A stretch of DNA of 9,747 nt, taken from the NCBI GenBank assembly GCA_017477035.1, contig JAFUXW010000048.1, forward strand, positions 1 to 9,747, in the 5' to 3' direction. Numbering within the stretch: position 1 is the first letter of the stretch; every line of letters begins with the position of its first letter. The position numbers were made by a program, and so were the translations under genes. Positions 1 to 5,697 of the stretch are shown in pieces. This stretch comes from Alphaproteobacteria bacterium. GTDB taxonomy: Bacteria; Pseudomonadota; Alphaproteobacteria; RF32; CAG-239. The notes beneath the pieces were generated by a model. That model did no database searches, was not told the DNA's origin, and worked only from the letters and a program-made list of their open reading frames with translations.

Positions 1-171
1 ACTGTATTGGATAAATTTACCCAGTTCCATACCTTCAATAATTCGGCTCGGTATATTGGTGGCAGTGGTAACATTTTTCAAGTATAAATGTTTTTCGTAG
101 CGGATTTGCCATAAGGCAGTACCGATTTGCCGTTTGGTTTGCTTATCAAGTGAATAGTTATTTTCTTTCAT
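1..171 (-). CDS. XRE-like HTH regulator, 5' part only
   Basis: The minus strand opens with ATG at 169-171 and stays open for 57 codons to the window edge, so only the N terminus is visible. A strong Shine-Dalgarno (TAAGGAG, complement of 181-187) sits 9 nt upstream, which fixes the start. The visible protein is short, basic and polar at the start (residues 1-15), then has the spacing of an XRE/Cro-type helix-turn-helix: an IGTALWQIR helix (16-24), then LKNVTTATNIPSRIIEGME (31-49), which parallels the usual 'L..lA..tgis...is.iE.G' pattern. Members of that family are DNA-binding repressors or activators in the cytoplasm. No target can be inferred. The region just upstream on the same strand is a cluster of inverted repeats ending in an intrinsic terminator, so expression may be attenuated. 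Start and reading frame are well supported; the family call is by pattern only. Confidence 0.55.
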   Translation of the reverse strand, partial: MKENNYSLDKQTKRQIGTALWQIRYEKHLYLKNVTTATNIPSRIIEGMELGKFIQYS

Positions 172-200
172 AGTTTCAAACTCCTTAATTTGTTAAATAA

Positions 201-232
201 AACAAAAACCACCTTAAATCTCTTCAAGGTGG
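201..232 (-). terminator. Intrinsic terminator just upstream of the XRE-like gene
   Basis: Read on the minus strand, a perfect 7-bp stem CCACCTT/AAGGTGG (226-232 with 209-215) encloses a 10-nt loop and is followed directly by TTTTTGTT (208-201). This is a classical Rho-independent terminator. It lies 29 bp upstream of the start codon of the gene it faces, before the ribosome-binding site, so it either ends a small RNA or acts as an attenuator in that gene's leader. On the plus strand the same hairpin is followed by G and C rather than T, so it would not terminate there. Confidence 0.75.
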
Positions 233-352
233 GGAGTTCGTAACTGTTATGCAAGCAGTCCGGTGTATTCAATATATTTCACCGGCTCCCCGTTATGAGG
301 AGTTAATTAAGCATAAGGAGCTACGATACTCCGCAGATAATCTCTTACCTGC
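201..352 (-). ncRNA. Candidate structured leader RNA or small RNA
   Basis: About 150 nt of minus-strand sequence contain several stems that account for much of its length. GGGGAG/CTCCCC (231-236 with 286-291) encloses two arms: CCGGTG/CACCGG (260-265 with 280-285, 14-nt loop) and ACTG/CAGT (243-246 with 256-259). Before it come TTATG/CATAA (293-297 with 312-316) and GGAG/CTCC (317-320 with 329-332). The terminator follows at the 3' end. The closing stem shares positions 231-232 with the terminator's 5' arm, so the two compete, as in riboswitches and attenuators. A competing outer pairing CTCCGC/GCGGAG (329-334 with 372-377) also exists. I do not recognise a known riboswitch, 6S, SRP, tmRNA or RNase P consensus. 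Strand is chosen from the terminator and a weak promoter at 360-387. The boundaries are estimates, and RNA function is inference from pairing only. Confidence 0.45.
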
Positions 353-359
353 AAGTGCT

Positions 360-387
360 ATATTAAATAAAGCGGAGATAAATGCAA
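360..387 (-). promoter_or_regulatory. Weak candidate promoter for the structured leader
   Basis: On the minus strand TTGCAT (complement of 382-387) and TAATAT (complement of 360-365) are 16 nt apart, each matching four of six sigma-70 consensus bases. Transcription would start near 350-353, just before the folded region. The match is modest in an AT-rich background. Confidence 0.3.
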
Positions 388-390
388 GAG

Positions 391-541
391 AAAAAACAGC
401 GTCACCCATATTTTTTGCCGATAGGTGAAAAATTTAAGGTGGCTACGAATTATTTGATTAATTGGAAGATACTCTGATTTTATTTTTTGTAATCGCATGT
501 AGATTAACGTTGAGGCGAATATTTAATATGGGGAAAGAAAT
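391..541. other. Intergenic stretch with no recognised gene
   Basis: Apart from the Shine-Dalgarno-like GGGGAAAG at 530-537 that serves the ORF starting at 542, I see no gene, RNA or clear promoter here. It completes the 370-bp gene-free interval between the divergent starts at 171 and 542. Confidence 0.4.
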
Positions 542-823
542 ATGGATTTGTATGAAAAATATAAATTGCCGTTGGGTTATGAAATCGGAGATGATGGCAT
601 AGACAGTTATGGTGTAAATCACAGCAGGTTTTCAACGCGTGATGAAGTAGAATATCAAATAGCACGTCAACAGATTGAATAACAACTTATGCAAAATTAT
701 AAAAGTCAGGGCAAAACTCAAGACTACCTGCAGTACGGCACTAACTTTTGGGGCGACAATAATTATGGTTTGGCTTTTTCAATATCAGCTGTATGGCTAC
801 AAGCTATTTTCTTTTTGCTTTAG
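542..823 (+). pseudogene. Small gene of unknown family split by an in-frame TAA
   Basis: An ATG at 542 lies 7 nt after a GGGGA ribosome-binding site and reads 46 residues (MDLYEKYKLPLGYE... RQQIE) to a TAA at 680-682. The same frame then continues QLMQNYKSQGKTQDYLQYGTN and on, through a Trp/Asn-rich stretch, to a TAG at 821-823. The two halves look like one protein: the first ends in a charged, Gln-rich helix and the second carries straight on in similar style. A single change from CAA or GAA would make the TAA, so this is best read as a nonsense-mutated gene. The last 7 or so codons (804-823) are simply the antisense of the lolA 3' end, so the original C terminus is probably lost too. Alternatives are two tiny genes (542-682, and ATG 689 to 823) or a 46-aa gene alone. 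I do not recognise the family. Confidence 0.45.
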
Positions 824-1415
824 AGCCTGAATTGGAAGGTCTTTTATCGAATTTGAATAAACTTTCATCTAGTGCTATATCTTGCTCAATATCAAATAAA
901 GAAATTGTTACTTCAATATTCTGTTGGTCAATAACTTTCCATTGTTTAAGGCGTAATGGTTCATTGTCAAAAATTAAGGTAATAGGTTTAACACCCGGAG
1001 TTTTCGGAGTTTCTACGGTAATTGAAGTTTGTCCGCTATCTTTATACAGGTCTGTGATTTTCAAATTCTCGTTATCAAACTTTATCTGTTTAGTGAGGAT
1101 AACCGTTGCCGGAATGTCTTTATAATCAATATTGGTAATTTGATCTAATTCATTATCGTAGTATATGATATATTCACCATTGCCGACAATCAATAAAGGT
1201 TCCGGTGATGTATATTCCATACGTATTTTACTTGGCTTTGAGATATATAGCTTACCTTCGGCCGTTCCTCCGTTACTGGCCATTTGCACAAAGCCGGCTT
1301 TTAATGATTTAAGATTGTTAAGATAATTTTCGATTTTACCTAAATCTACTCTATCAGCTTTAGCCGAAGAAGCAAATAAAACCATTAAACAAAAAACAGA
1401 AAGAAATTTTTTCAT
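804..1415 (-). CDS. lolA: Periplasmic lipoprotein chaperone LolA-like
   Basis: The protein is about 203 residues with a clear Sec signal peptide (MKKFLSV..., cleavage likely after SSAKA at residue 20). The mature part follows the LolA/LolB beta-barrel pattern: a short helix with KSLKAGFVQ near the start (about 35-44), then GKLYISKPSKIRMEY, a Pro-Glu-Pro segment, and IVGNGEYIIYYDNELDQIT, which is the typical 'DG..lw.Yd.el.qv' region. LolA carries lipoproteins released by the LolCDE transporter across the periplasm to the outer membrane. I prefer ATG 1415 over the GTG one codon upstream at 1418, because the AGAGG ribosome-binding site is then 6 nt rather than 3 nt away. The gene begins 16 bp after the upstream UPF0149-like gene ends, so they are probably co-transcribed. 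No obvious terminator follows it. The C terminus is lysine/serine rich, which is not unusual. Confidence 0.85.
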   Translation of the reverse strand: MKKFLSVFCLMVLFASSAKADRVDLGKIENYLNNLKSLKAGFVQMASNGGTAEGKLYISKPSKIRMEYTSPEPLLIVGNGEYIIYYDNELDQITNIDYKDIPATVILTKQIKFDNENLKITDLYKDSGQTSITVETPKTPGVKPITLIFDNEPLRLKQWKVIDQQNIEVTISLFDIEQDIALDESLFKFDKRPSNSGSKAKRK

Positions 1416-1431
1416 CACATACCTCTTATAT

Positions 1432-2031
1432 TTAATTAACCGTTCTTTTCAGCTCTTCAATATGCGGCAGAGCATAATTTTCAATCAAAAAGCTTAACGA
1501 TTTGTCCGCCATTTTATCACAATCAACAACGGCGTCAAATATATTTTTATTATTTGTCTGCGATTCTGCCTTCTGAAGCAAATCTTTATACAATAAAGCA
1601 ACCCGGCTGAGCGAATCCACAACTTGAGCAATATATGCCGGAATTTTTAAGTCTTGCAAACCGCCCCAGAATCCTTCAACAAAGCCAAGTTCAAGCTGCT
1701 CAAAACGCGCCTGACATAATTTTTGAATGTTTTCTTTTTTATCAAACCGGGGAAGGGTAATTTTATTTTTTGATACCAAATCAAACATTTCATCCCATAA
1801 CCCCATAAAAAATTTGAAAAATAAGTCAGCTTCGGCTTTAGTTTCCAAGCGCGGAGTTTTATTTTCTTCCCATAAAGACGATATAACATCGGTAGGTCTT
1901 AAATCTGCATTCGGACTGCAGATTGCGCCGGCAAAGCGCAGTTTTACGACCTCTATCGGGGTCTTACAATTATAGTGATTTAAAAATTTTTGAAATTTAT
2001 CATCACCAATGTATTCATTTTCACTTTTCAT
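1432..2031 (-). CDS. Conserved hypothetical, UPF0149/YecA-like
   Basis: A soluble, mostly helical 199-residue protein with no signal peptide or membrane segment. Two short blocks resemble the UPF0149 (YecA) family: FAGAICSPNADLRPTDVISSLW at 33-54 (compare the family's 'alA.GP.....eWlp.lW') and LGFVEGFWGGLQ at 115-126 (compare 'W..GFl.G'). The C-terminal SEC-C-type zinc motif found in some members is absent. Its biochemical role is unknown. It precedes lolA by 16 bp and shares the promoter at 2049-2057. There is no Shine-Dalgarno before ATG 2031, and the inferred transcript start lies only about 10 nt upstream, so it may be translated from a near-leaderless message. The family assignment rests on weak motif resemblance. 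Confidence 0.5.
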   Translation of the reverse strand: MKSENEYIGDDKFQKFLNHYNCKTPIEVVKLRFAGAICSPNADLRPTDVISSLWEENKTPRLETKAEADLFFKFFMGLWDEMFDLVSKNKITLPRFDKKENIQKLCQARFEQLELGFVEGFWGGLQDLKIPAYIAQVVDSLSRVALLYKDLLQKAESQTNNKNIFDAVVDCDKMADKSLSFLIENYALPHIEELKRTVN

Positions 2032-2048
2032 TTTAATAAACTTTGTAT

Positions 2049-2057
2049 ATTATACCA
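2049..2057 (-). promoter_or_regulatory. Extended -10 promoter for the UPF0149-like/lolA pair
   Basis: The minus strand has a perfect TATAAT (complement of 2049-2054) preceded by TGG, forming an extended -10 element. A weak -35 (TTAAAT, complement of 2072-2077) lies 17 nt upstream. Transcription would begin about 10 nt before the start codon at 2031. Confidence 0.6.
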
Positions 2058-2067
2058 AACTAACGTT

Positions 2068-2073
2068 TATAAT
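2068..2073 (+). promoter_or_regulatory. Candidate -10 element facing the lipoprotein/argS genes
   Basis: A perfect TATAAT lies on the plus strand, 4 nt before the ATG at 2077, with no good -35 at 16-18 nt. If used, transcription would begin near 2080, which would exclude ATG 2077 and favour a start at TTG 2092. It is back to back with the minus-strand promoter, so the two would compete. Confidence 0.35.
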
Positions 2074-2076
2074 TTA

Positions 2077-2406
2077 ATGGAGTTTTTAAAATTGTCTAGT
2101 CAAAAATTTATACTTATAGGCTTATTTACAATTTTTTTAAGCGGATGCGGAATTTTACAGCCTTTTGTTGATCGTCAGCGTAATCCGGGGCAGGATACGG
2201 CACATTTATATGTGGGGCCGTCTACTCCGAAAAAACCGGTAATATGTTACAATCCTTTAATTACCGATGATGAAACTTTGCAAAAAATGGCAGATGAAGA
2301 GTGCATAAATAATAACACCGGAAAACGAGCTGAGCTAGTGAAAAAACGTCATTTCGACGGTAGGTTATTGTTGCCGAGCCACGCATATTACACTTGTGTT
2401 AAATAA
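2077..2406 (+). CDS. Small alphaproteobacterial lipoprotein, unknown function
   Basis: From ATG 2077 the product is 109 residues. It has a lipoprotein signal peptide: KFILIGLFTIFLSGC, with lipobox LSGC and the acylated Cys at residue 23 counted from this ATG. The mature part contains VICYNPLITDDETLQKMADEECINN and later KKRHFDGRLLLPSHAYYTC. This CYNPL...ADEEC...C pattern resembles a conserved alphaproteobacterial family of small lipoproteins of unknown role. The start is uncertain. TTG at 2092 has a good GGAG (2079-2082) 9 nt before it, while ATG 2077 has none; the longer reading back to 1990 would run antisense through the neighbouring gene and is unlikely. The gene precedes argS by 12 bp, suggesting co-transcription. 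Confidence 0.7.
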   Translation: MEFLKLSSQKFILIGLFTIFLSGCGILQPFVDRQRNPGQDTAHLYVGPSTPKKPVICYNPLITDDETLQKMADEECINNNTGKRAELVKKRHFDGRLLLPSHAYYTCVK

Positions 2407-2418
2407 TAGGATAAAAAT

Positions 2419-4170
2419 ATGAATTTGTTGTTGGAGAATGAATTAAATAACGTTCTGTCAGATGTGTTTGAGAAGAACGGACTGGATAAAAAGTTTTCTT
2501 TTGTTAAAGTTTCAGACAGACCTGATTTGAGCGATTTTCAGTGTAATGGTGCATTGGCACTCGCTAAAATGACACATAAAAATCCGCGTGAGATTGCGGC
2601 TTTAATTGCAGGAGATTTACAAAAGATCAATTTTATTGATACGATATCGGTGGATGGTCCGGGGTTTATCAATATTAAACTCAATAATGAATTTATAGCA
2701 TCTAACATCAATAAAATGGCATCTGATGAGCGTTTGGGATGCGGTGAAGTTGAAGATAAACACAAGGTTGTTTTAGATTATGGCGGACCTAATGTGGCAA
2801 AAGAAATGCACGTCGGTCATCTGCGTTCCGGAGTCATTGGCGAATCGATACGCCGGATAGAAAAATTTGTCGGCAATGAAGTTACAGCCGATGTTCATCT
2901 GGGTGATTGGGGAACGCCGATGGGAATGATTTTGGCGGAAATTATCAAAACCGATGGCAATTTAGATAAAGTTTTTTCATATGATATTTCACAGATTACG
3001 GAATTTTATAAGCGTGCAAATATTCGTTGCAAAGAAGATGAAGCCGCAAAAGAAACAGCACGTAAAATTACTGCAGAACTGCAAGACGGAAATACGGAAT
3101 ACCGCAAAGCTTGGCAACATTTGCGCAATGAATCGGTAAAAGCAATAAAAGACAACTATGAGAAGTTAGATGTGAATTTTGACTTGTGGTGGGGCGAAAG
3201 TGATGCTCACGAAACTTGCGGTAAAATTGTGAAAATTGCTCGCGAAAAAGGTGTTTCTGAAATTGATAACGGAGCGGAAATTATTCGTCTAGAAGAAGGT
3301 AATAAACCTAAACCTCCGGTTATTTTAATTAAATCTGACGGTGGATATACATATCATACAACCGATATTGCTACAATTAAAATGCGTGTTGATGATTTGC
3401 ATACTGATGAAATAGTCTACTTTACAGATAGCAGACAGACTTTGCATTTTGAACAAGTATTTGAAGGGGTTGGAAAATTAGGAATTGCTCCGAATGTGAA
3501 ATTGAAACATATAGTGTTCGGAACAGTGAACGGTGCTGATGGTAAGCCGTTTAAGACACGCGACGGCGGGGTGATGAATTTGGAAACTTTGATAGAAATC
3601 TCTAAAGATAAAGTTCGTCAATCACTACCAAAGGCAGGTGAAGTAGATGGTTATGGTGAAAAAGAAATAGAAAAATTAACATCGCAAATTGCGGTGGCGG
3701 CAATTAAATTTCAGGATTTGAAAAATACTATTGCTTCCGGTTATGTTTTTGAACTGGATGATTTTGCAAAATTTGAAGGCAAAACGGGGCCATATATTCA
3801 GTATGCAATAGCTCGTATAAACTCAGTATTGCGTAAGGCAAAAACCACCGGTTTAGATTTAGGAAAAGTCTTGTTGCAGACTTCTGAAGAAAGAATTTTG
3901 GCATTAAAATTGGCGCAGGTTCATAATGTGGTAATGAGAGCTCATAATGAAAAAGAACCGAGTATTATTGCTGATTATACTTATAACTTGGCGCAGATTT
4001 TCAGCACTTTTTATAACGCTTGTTCGATTATGAATGCCGAAAATACTGAGTTGGCCGCTTCTCGTTTGACACTTGCAAAATTGGTGAGAGATGTTTTGAC
4101 TTTAATGCTTTATTTACTCGGTATTGAAGCTCCGGAAGTTATGCTTAAGGCTGAAAATCAGGGAGAATAA
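2419..4170 (+). CDS. argS: Arginyl-tRNA synthetase
   Basis: This 583-residue protein is full length for ArgRS, which charges tRNA-Arg with arginine using ATP in the cytoplasm. The N-terminal additional domain (about 1-95) recognises the tRNA D-loop. The class Ia catalytic core follows, with the HIGH-like motif HVGHLRS at 131-137 and GDWGTPMGM at 162-170. The KMSK region is the divergent form KPFKTRDGG at 376-384, which is normal for many ArgRS. The C-terminal DALR helical domain begins near GPYIQYAIARINSV (457-470) and binds the anticodon. An AGGA ribosome-binding site lies about 7 nt before ATG 2419. It follows the small lipoprotein gene by 12 bp. No frameshift or missing motif is visible, and no clear terminator follows it. 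Confidence 0.97.
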   Translation: MNLLLENELNNVLSDVFEKNGLDKKFSFVKVSDRPDLSDFQCNGALALAKMTHKNPREIAALIAGDLQKINFIDTISVDGPGFINIKLNNEFIASNINKMASDERLGCGEVEDKHKVVLDYGGPNVAKEMHVGHLRSGVIGESIRRIEKFVGNEVTADVHLGDWGTPMGMILAEIIKTDGNLDKVFSYDISQITEFYKRANIRCKEDEAAKETARKITAELQDGNTEYRKAWQHLRNESVKAIKDNYEKLDVNFDLWWGESDAHETCGKIVKIAREKGVSEIDNGAEIIRLEEGNKPKPPVILIKSDGGYTYHTTDIATIKMRVDDLHTDEIVYFTDSRQTLHFEQVFEGVGKLGIAPNVKLKHIVFGTVNGADGKPFKTRDGGVMNLETLIEISKDKVRQSLPKAGEVDGYGEKEIEKLTSQIAVAAIKFQDLKNTIASGYVFELDDFAKFEGKTGPYIQYAIARINSVLRKAKTTGLDLGKVLLQTSEERILALKLAQVHNVVMRAHNEKEPSIIADYTYNLAQIFSTFYNACSIMNAENTELAASRLTLAKLVRDVLTLMLYLLGIEAPEVMLKAENQGE

Positions 4171-4180
4171 TATAAAAAAC

Positions 4181-4209
4181 TGGACAAATAGTATATTTAA
4201 TGCTAATTT
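4181..4209 (+). promoter_or_regulatory. Weak candidate promoter for the small lipoprotein pair
   Basis: TGGACA (4181-4186) and TAATTT (4204-4209) are spaced by 17 nt. The -35 is good (five of six), the -10 poor. Transcription would begin near 4216, about 20 nt before ATG 4237. TATATTTA at 4192-4199 and TAATTTAG at 4204-4211 each come one base short of the Bacteroidetes TAnnTTTG element, but neither has a matching -33. Confidence 0.25.
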
Positions 4210-4236
4210 AGGTCAACTTTATTAACAATTGTGCCT

Positions 4237-4428
4237 ATGAAGAAGATATTATTTGTCGTTGCGATTGCCATATTGGCAGTTCTTGGTTTCTCAGGTTGTG
4301 AATCGTGCTGCGCTGTAACGTCTGAACCGGTTTATCCGTATCGGACTTACTACTACTGCTATCCTTCGTATTACTACTATCGTCCGGTGTTACCTCCGCC
4401 CACGCGGCATCATCACCATCGACGTTAA
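4237..4428 (+). CDS. Tyrosine-rich mini-lipoprotein, unknown function
   Basis: The product from ATG 4237 is 63 residues; a GTG two codons earlier (4231) is possible. It starts with MKKILFVVAIAILAVLGFSGC, a convincing lipoprotein signal with lipobox FSGC. The mature peptide is only about 43 residues. It holds a Cys-rich start (CESCC), a run of tyrosines with YYYCYPSYYYY, then Pro residues and a His/Arg tail. The composition suggests a low-complexity surface or envelope peptide rather than an enzyme. The ATG has no Shine-Dalgarno. G+C is about 47%, higher than the neighbouring argS. It is followed after 32 bp by another small lipoprotein gene, and both seem to end at the terminator at 4712-4750. 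No family is recognised. Confidence 0.6.
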   Translation: MKKILFVVAIAILAVLGFSGCESCCAVTSEPVYPYRTYYYCYPSYYYYRPVLPPPTRHHHHRR

Positions 4429-4460
4429 ATGTATAAAGTGGAATAATAAAACCGGAGATA

Positions 4461-4703
4461 ATGAAAAAATTATTGTTCCTTGCAGTGATTGCCGTAATGG
4501 CGACCTGCGTCGTGAGCTGCGGAGACTATAAATTGTCTCTTGCCAATGAGTACAATCCGTACTTTTTCAATGCTCGCAACCTTGATTTGAATTATCGGAT
4601 TGAGTACTATCTGCAAAAAAGCATGATGGACTCGATTAACAAGGATACGACAAAGATTATGTTTACCCCGTGGGTACCTTACGGGTATCAGTATCCTTAC
4701 TGA
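4461..4703 (+). CDS. Small lipoprotein, unknown function
   Basis: The 80-residue product begins MKKLLFLAVIAVMATCVVSC, a lipoprotein signal peptide with lipobox VVSC and acylated Cys at residue 20. The mature region is about 60 residues, soluble, rich in Asn and Tyr, and ends in the aromatic, Pro-rich stretch FTPWVPYGYQYPY. A GGAG at 4454-4457 precedes the ATG, but with short spacing (3 nt). The 'VSCGD' lipobox and the short signal look similar to Bacteroidetes lipoproteins, although this is not decisive. It probably forms a two-gene unit with the preceding mini-lipoprotein and ends 8 bp before a strong terminator. I do not recognise a family. Confidence 0.65.
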   Translation: MKKLLFLAVIAVMATCVVSCGDYKLSLANEYNPYFFNARNLDLNYRIEYYLQKSMMDSINKDTTKIMFTPWVPYGYQYPY

Positions 4704-4711
4704 ATTACAGA

Positions 4712-4750
4712 GCGACGGAAAGATGTAGATGCTTTCCGCCGCTTTTTTTT
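4712..4750 (+). terminator. Strong intrinsic terminator after the lipoprotein pair
   Basis: GCGACGGAAAG (4712-4722) pairs with CTTTCCGCCGC (4732-4742), with one A-C mismatch, across a 9-nt loop, followed by eight T (4743-4750). It ends plus-strand transcription and abuts the stop codon of the convergent nfo gene at 4749. On the minus strand there is no T run after the stem, so it works only in the plus direction. Confidence 0.9.
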
Positions 4751-5579
4751 ATTTGTAGTTTTCTTTCAGCATTTTTATTTCGGCAGCATAACCGTCAAGT
4801 TCGTTAGGTGTTTCTAAAATAAAGGGTAAATTTTTTACTGCCGGATGATTGATAAAACGTATTAAGGCTTCCTCCCCGATTAAGCCTTCGCCGATTTTGG
4901 CGTGGCGGTCTTTATGCGAAGCAAACGGCATCATACTATCGTTTAAGTGTATGGCTTTTAAGCGATTTAAGCCGATTATTTTATCAAATTCGACAAATAC
5001 GTCATCAAGATTATTGACAATATCATAGCCTGCAGCGAAAATGTGACAGGTATCCATGCACACGCCTAACTTATCGTTCAAATTTGTTTTATTGATGATT
5101 TCAGCAAGTTCTTCAAAGCGAGAACCTACTTCCGAACCTTTGCCTGACATTGTTTCCAACAACACGGTGGTTTTTTGCTCTTTTTGCAAAATTTGATTAA
5201 GAGTTTTGGTTATCAACTCAATACCTTTATCCGTTCCTTGCCCGACATGCGAGCCGGGATGAAAATTATAGTAATTGTGCGGAATATATTCCATACGTTT
5301 TAAATCGTCTTCAAATACCATTAAAGCAAATTCTCGGGTCTGCGGATTATCGGAACAGGGATTTAGTGTGTAAGGAGCGTGCGCCACAATCTTGGCAAAA
5401 TCGTGTACGGCGGCGTATTCATTATAAGAAGTCATATCCTTTTCATCTAAATCTTTTGCTTTTCCTCCTTGCGGATTGCGGGTAAAAAATTGAAAGGTAT
5501 TTGCATTGATTGACGAGGCAACTTTGCCCATATTCAAAAAACCTTTGGAAACCGATAAATGACATCCGATATTAAGCAT
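4749..5579 (-). CDS. nfo: Endonuclease IV (AP endonuclease)
   Basis: The 276-residue product is full length for the Nfo family, a TIM-barrel enzyme with three metal ions, normally zinc. It cuts DNA 5' to abasic sites and trims blocked 3' ends during base-excision repair. All nine expected metal ligands can be placed: His67 (AHAPY), His107 (NFHPGS), Glu142 (LLETMSG), Asp176 and His179 (MDTCHIF), His211 (IHLND), Asp224 and His226 (KDRH), and Glu256 (ILETP). The N terminus (NIGCHLS) is also typical. An AAAGGA ribosome-binding site lies 7 nt before the ATG, and a good promoter lies at 5600-5628. The gene is monocistronic, convergent with the small lipoproteins and divergent from the 75-aa orphan gene. 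Confidence 0.97.
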   Translation of the reverse strand: MLNIGCHLSVSKGFLNMGKVASSINANTFQFFTRNPQGGKAKDLDEKDMTSYNEYAAVHDFAKIVAHAPYTLNPCSDNPQTREFALMVFEDDLKRMEYIPHNYYNFHPGSHVGQGTDKGIELITKTLNQILQKEQKTTVLLETMSGKGSEVGSRFEELAEIINKTNLNDKLGVCMDTCHIFAAGYDIVNNLDDVFVEFDKIIGLNRLKAIHLNDSMMPFASHKDRHAKIGEGLIGEEALIRFINHPAVKNLPFILETPNELDGYAAEIKMLKENYK

Positions 5580-5599
5580 GATAAAATCCTTTCATTTTT

Positions 5600-5628
5600 T
5601 TTATACAAGAGAGGTGCCTTGATTGCAA
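5600..5628 (-). promoter_or_regulatory. Promoter for nfo
   Basis: On the minus strand TTGCAA (5623-5628) and TATAAA (complement of 5600-5605) are separated by exactly 17 nt. Transcription would start near 5593, giving a very short leader. Confidence 0.55.
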
Positions 5629-5639
5629 GCAAATTATAT

Positions 5640-5667
5640 TTGACAAACAGGGTAAAATGAATATTAT
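5640..5667 (+). promoter_or_regulatory. Promoter for the 75-aa orphan gene
   Basis: A perfect TTGACA (5640-5645) is followed after 16 nt by TATTAT (5662-5667). Transcription would begin near 5674, about 24 nt before ATG 5698. It lies 11 bp from the divergent nfo promoter. Confidence 0.65.
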
Positions 5668-5697
5668 CTATTACATAGTGTTTACCATTAATTTTTT

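Noticed and set aside
231..291. A functional tRNA-Cys on the minus strand
   Set aside because: There is no T-arm, no consensus GTTCGAAT block, and the anticodon-like loop has 9 nt; at most a tRNA-like fold.
209..377. A CRISPR array, because of many short repeats
   Set aside because: The repeats are inverted, of different sequence and irregularly spaced; there are no repeated direct units with spacers.
528..602. Alternative short ORF from ATG 528
   Set aside because: It is in another frame, only 24 codons long, without its own ribosome-binding site, and overlaps the better ORF from 542.
793..1125. Plus-strand ORF of 110 codons over the lolA 3' half
   Set aside because: It lies entirely antisense to a well-supported lolA, starts inside the remnant gene's tail and has no ribosome-binding site or plausible protein features.
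1990..2076. N-terminal extension of the small lipoprotein to ATG 1990
   Set aside because: It would overlap the divergent gene's start and put 29 residues ahead of a good lipoprotein signal peptide.
3544..3570. Missing canonical KMSK in argS
   Set aside because: Many ArgRS enzymes lack it; the divergent KPFKTRDGG form is normal and does not suggest a defective gene.
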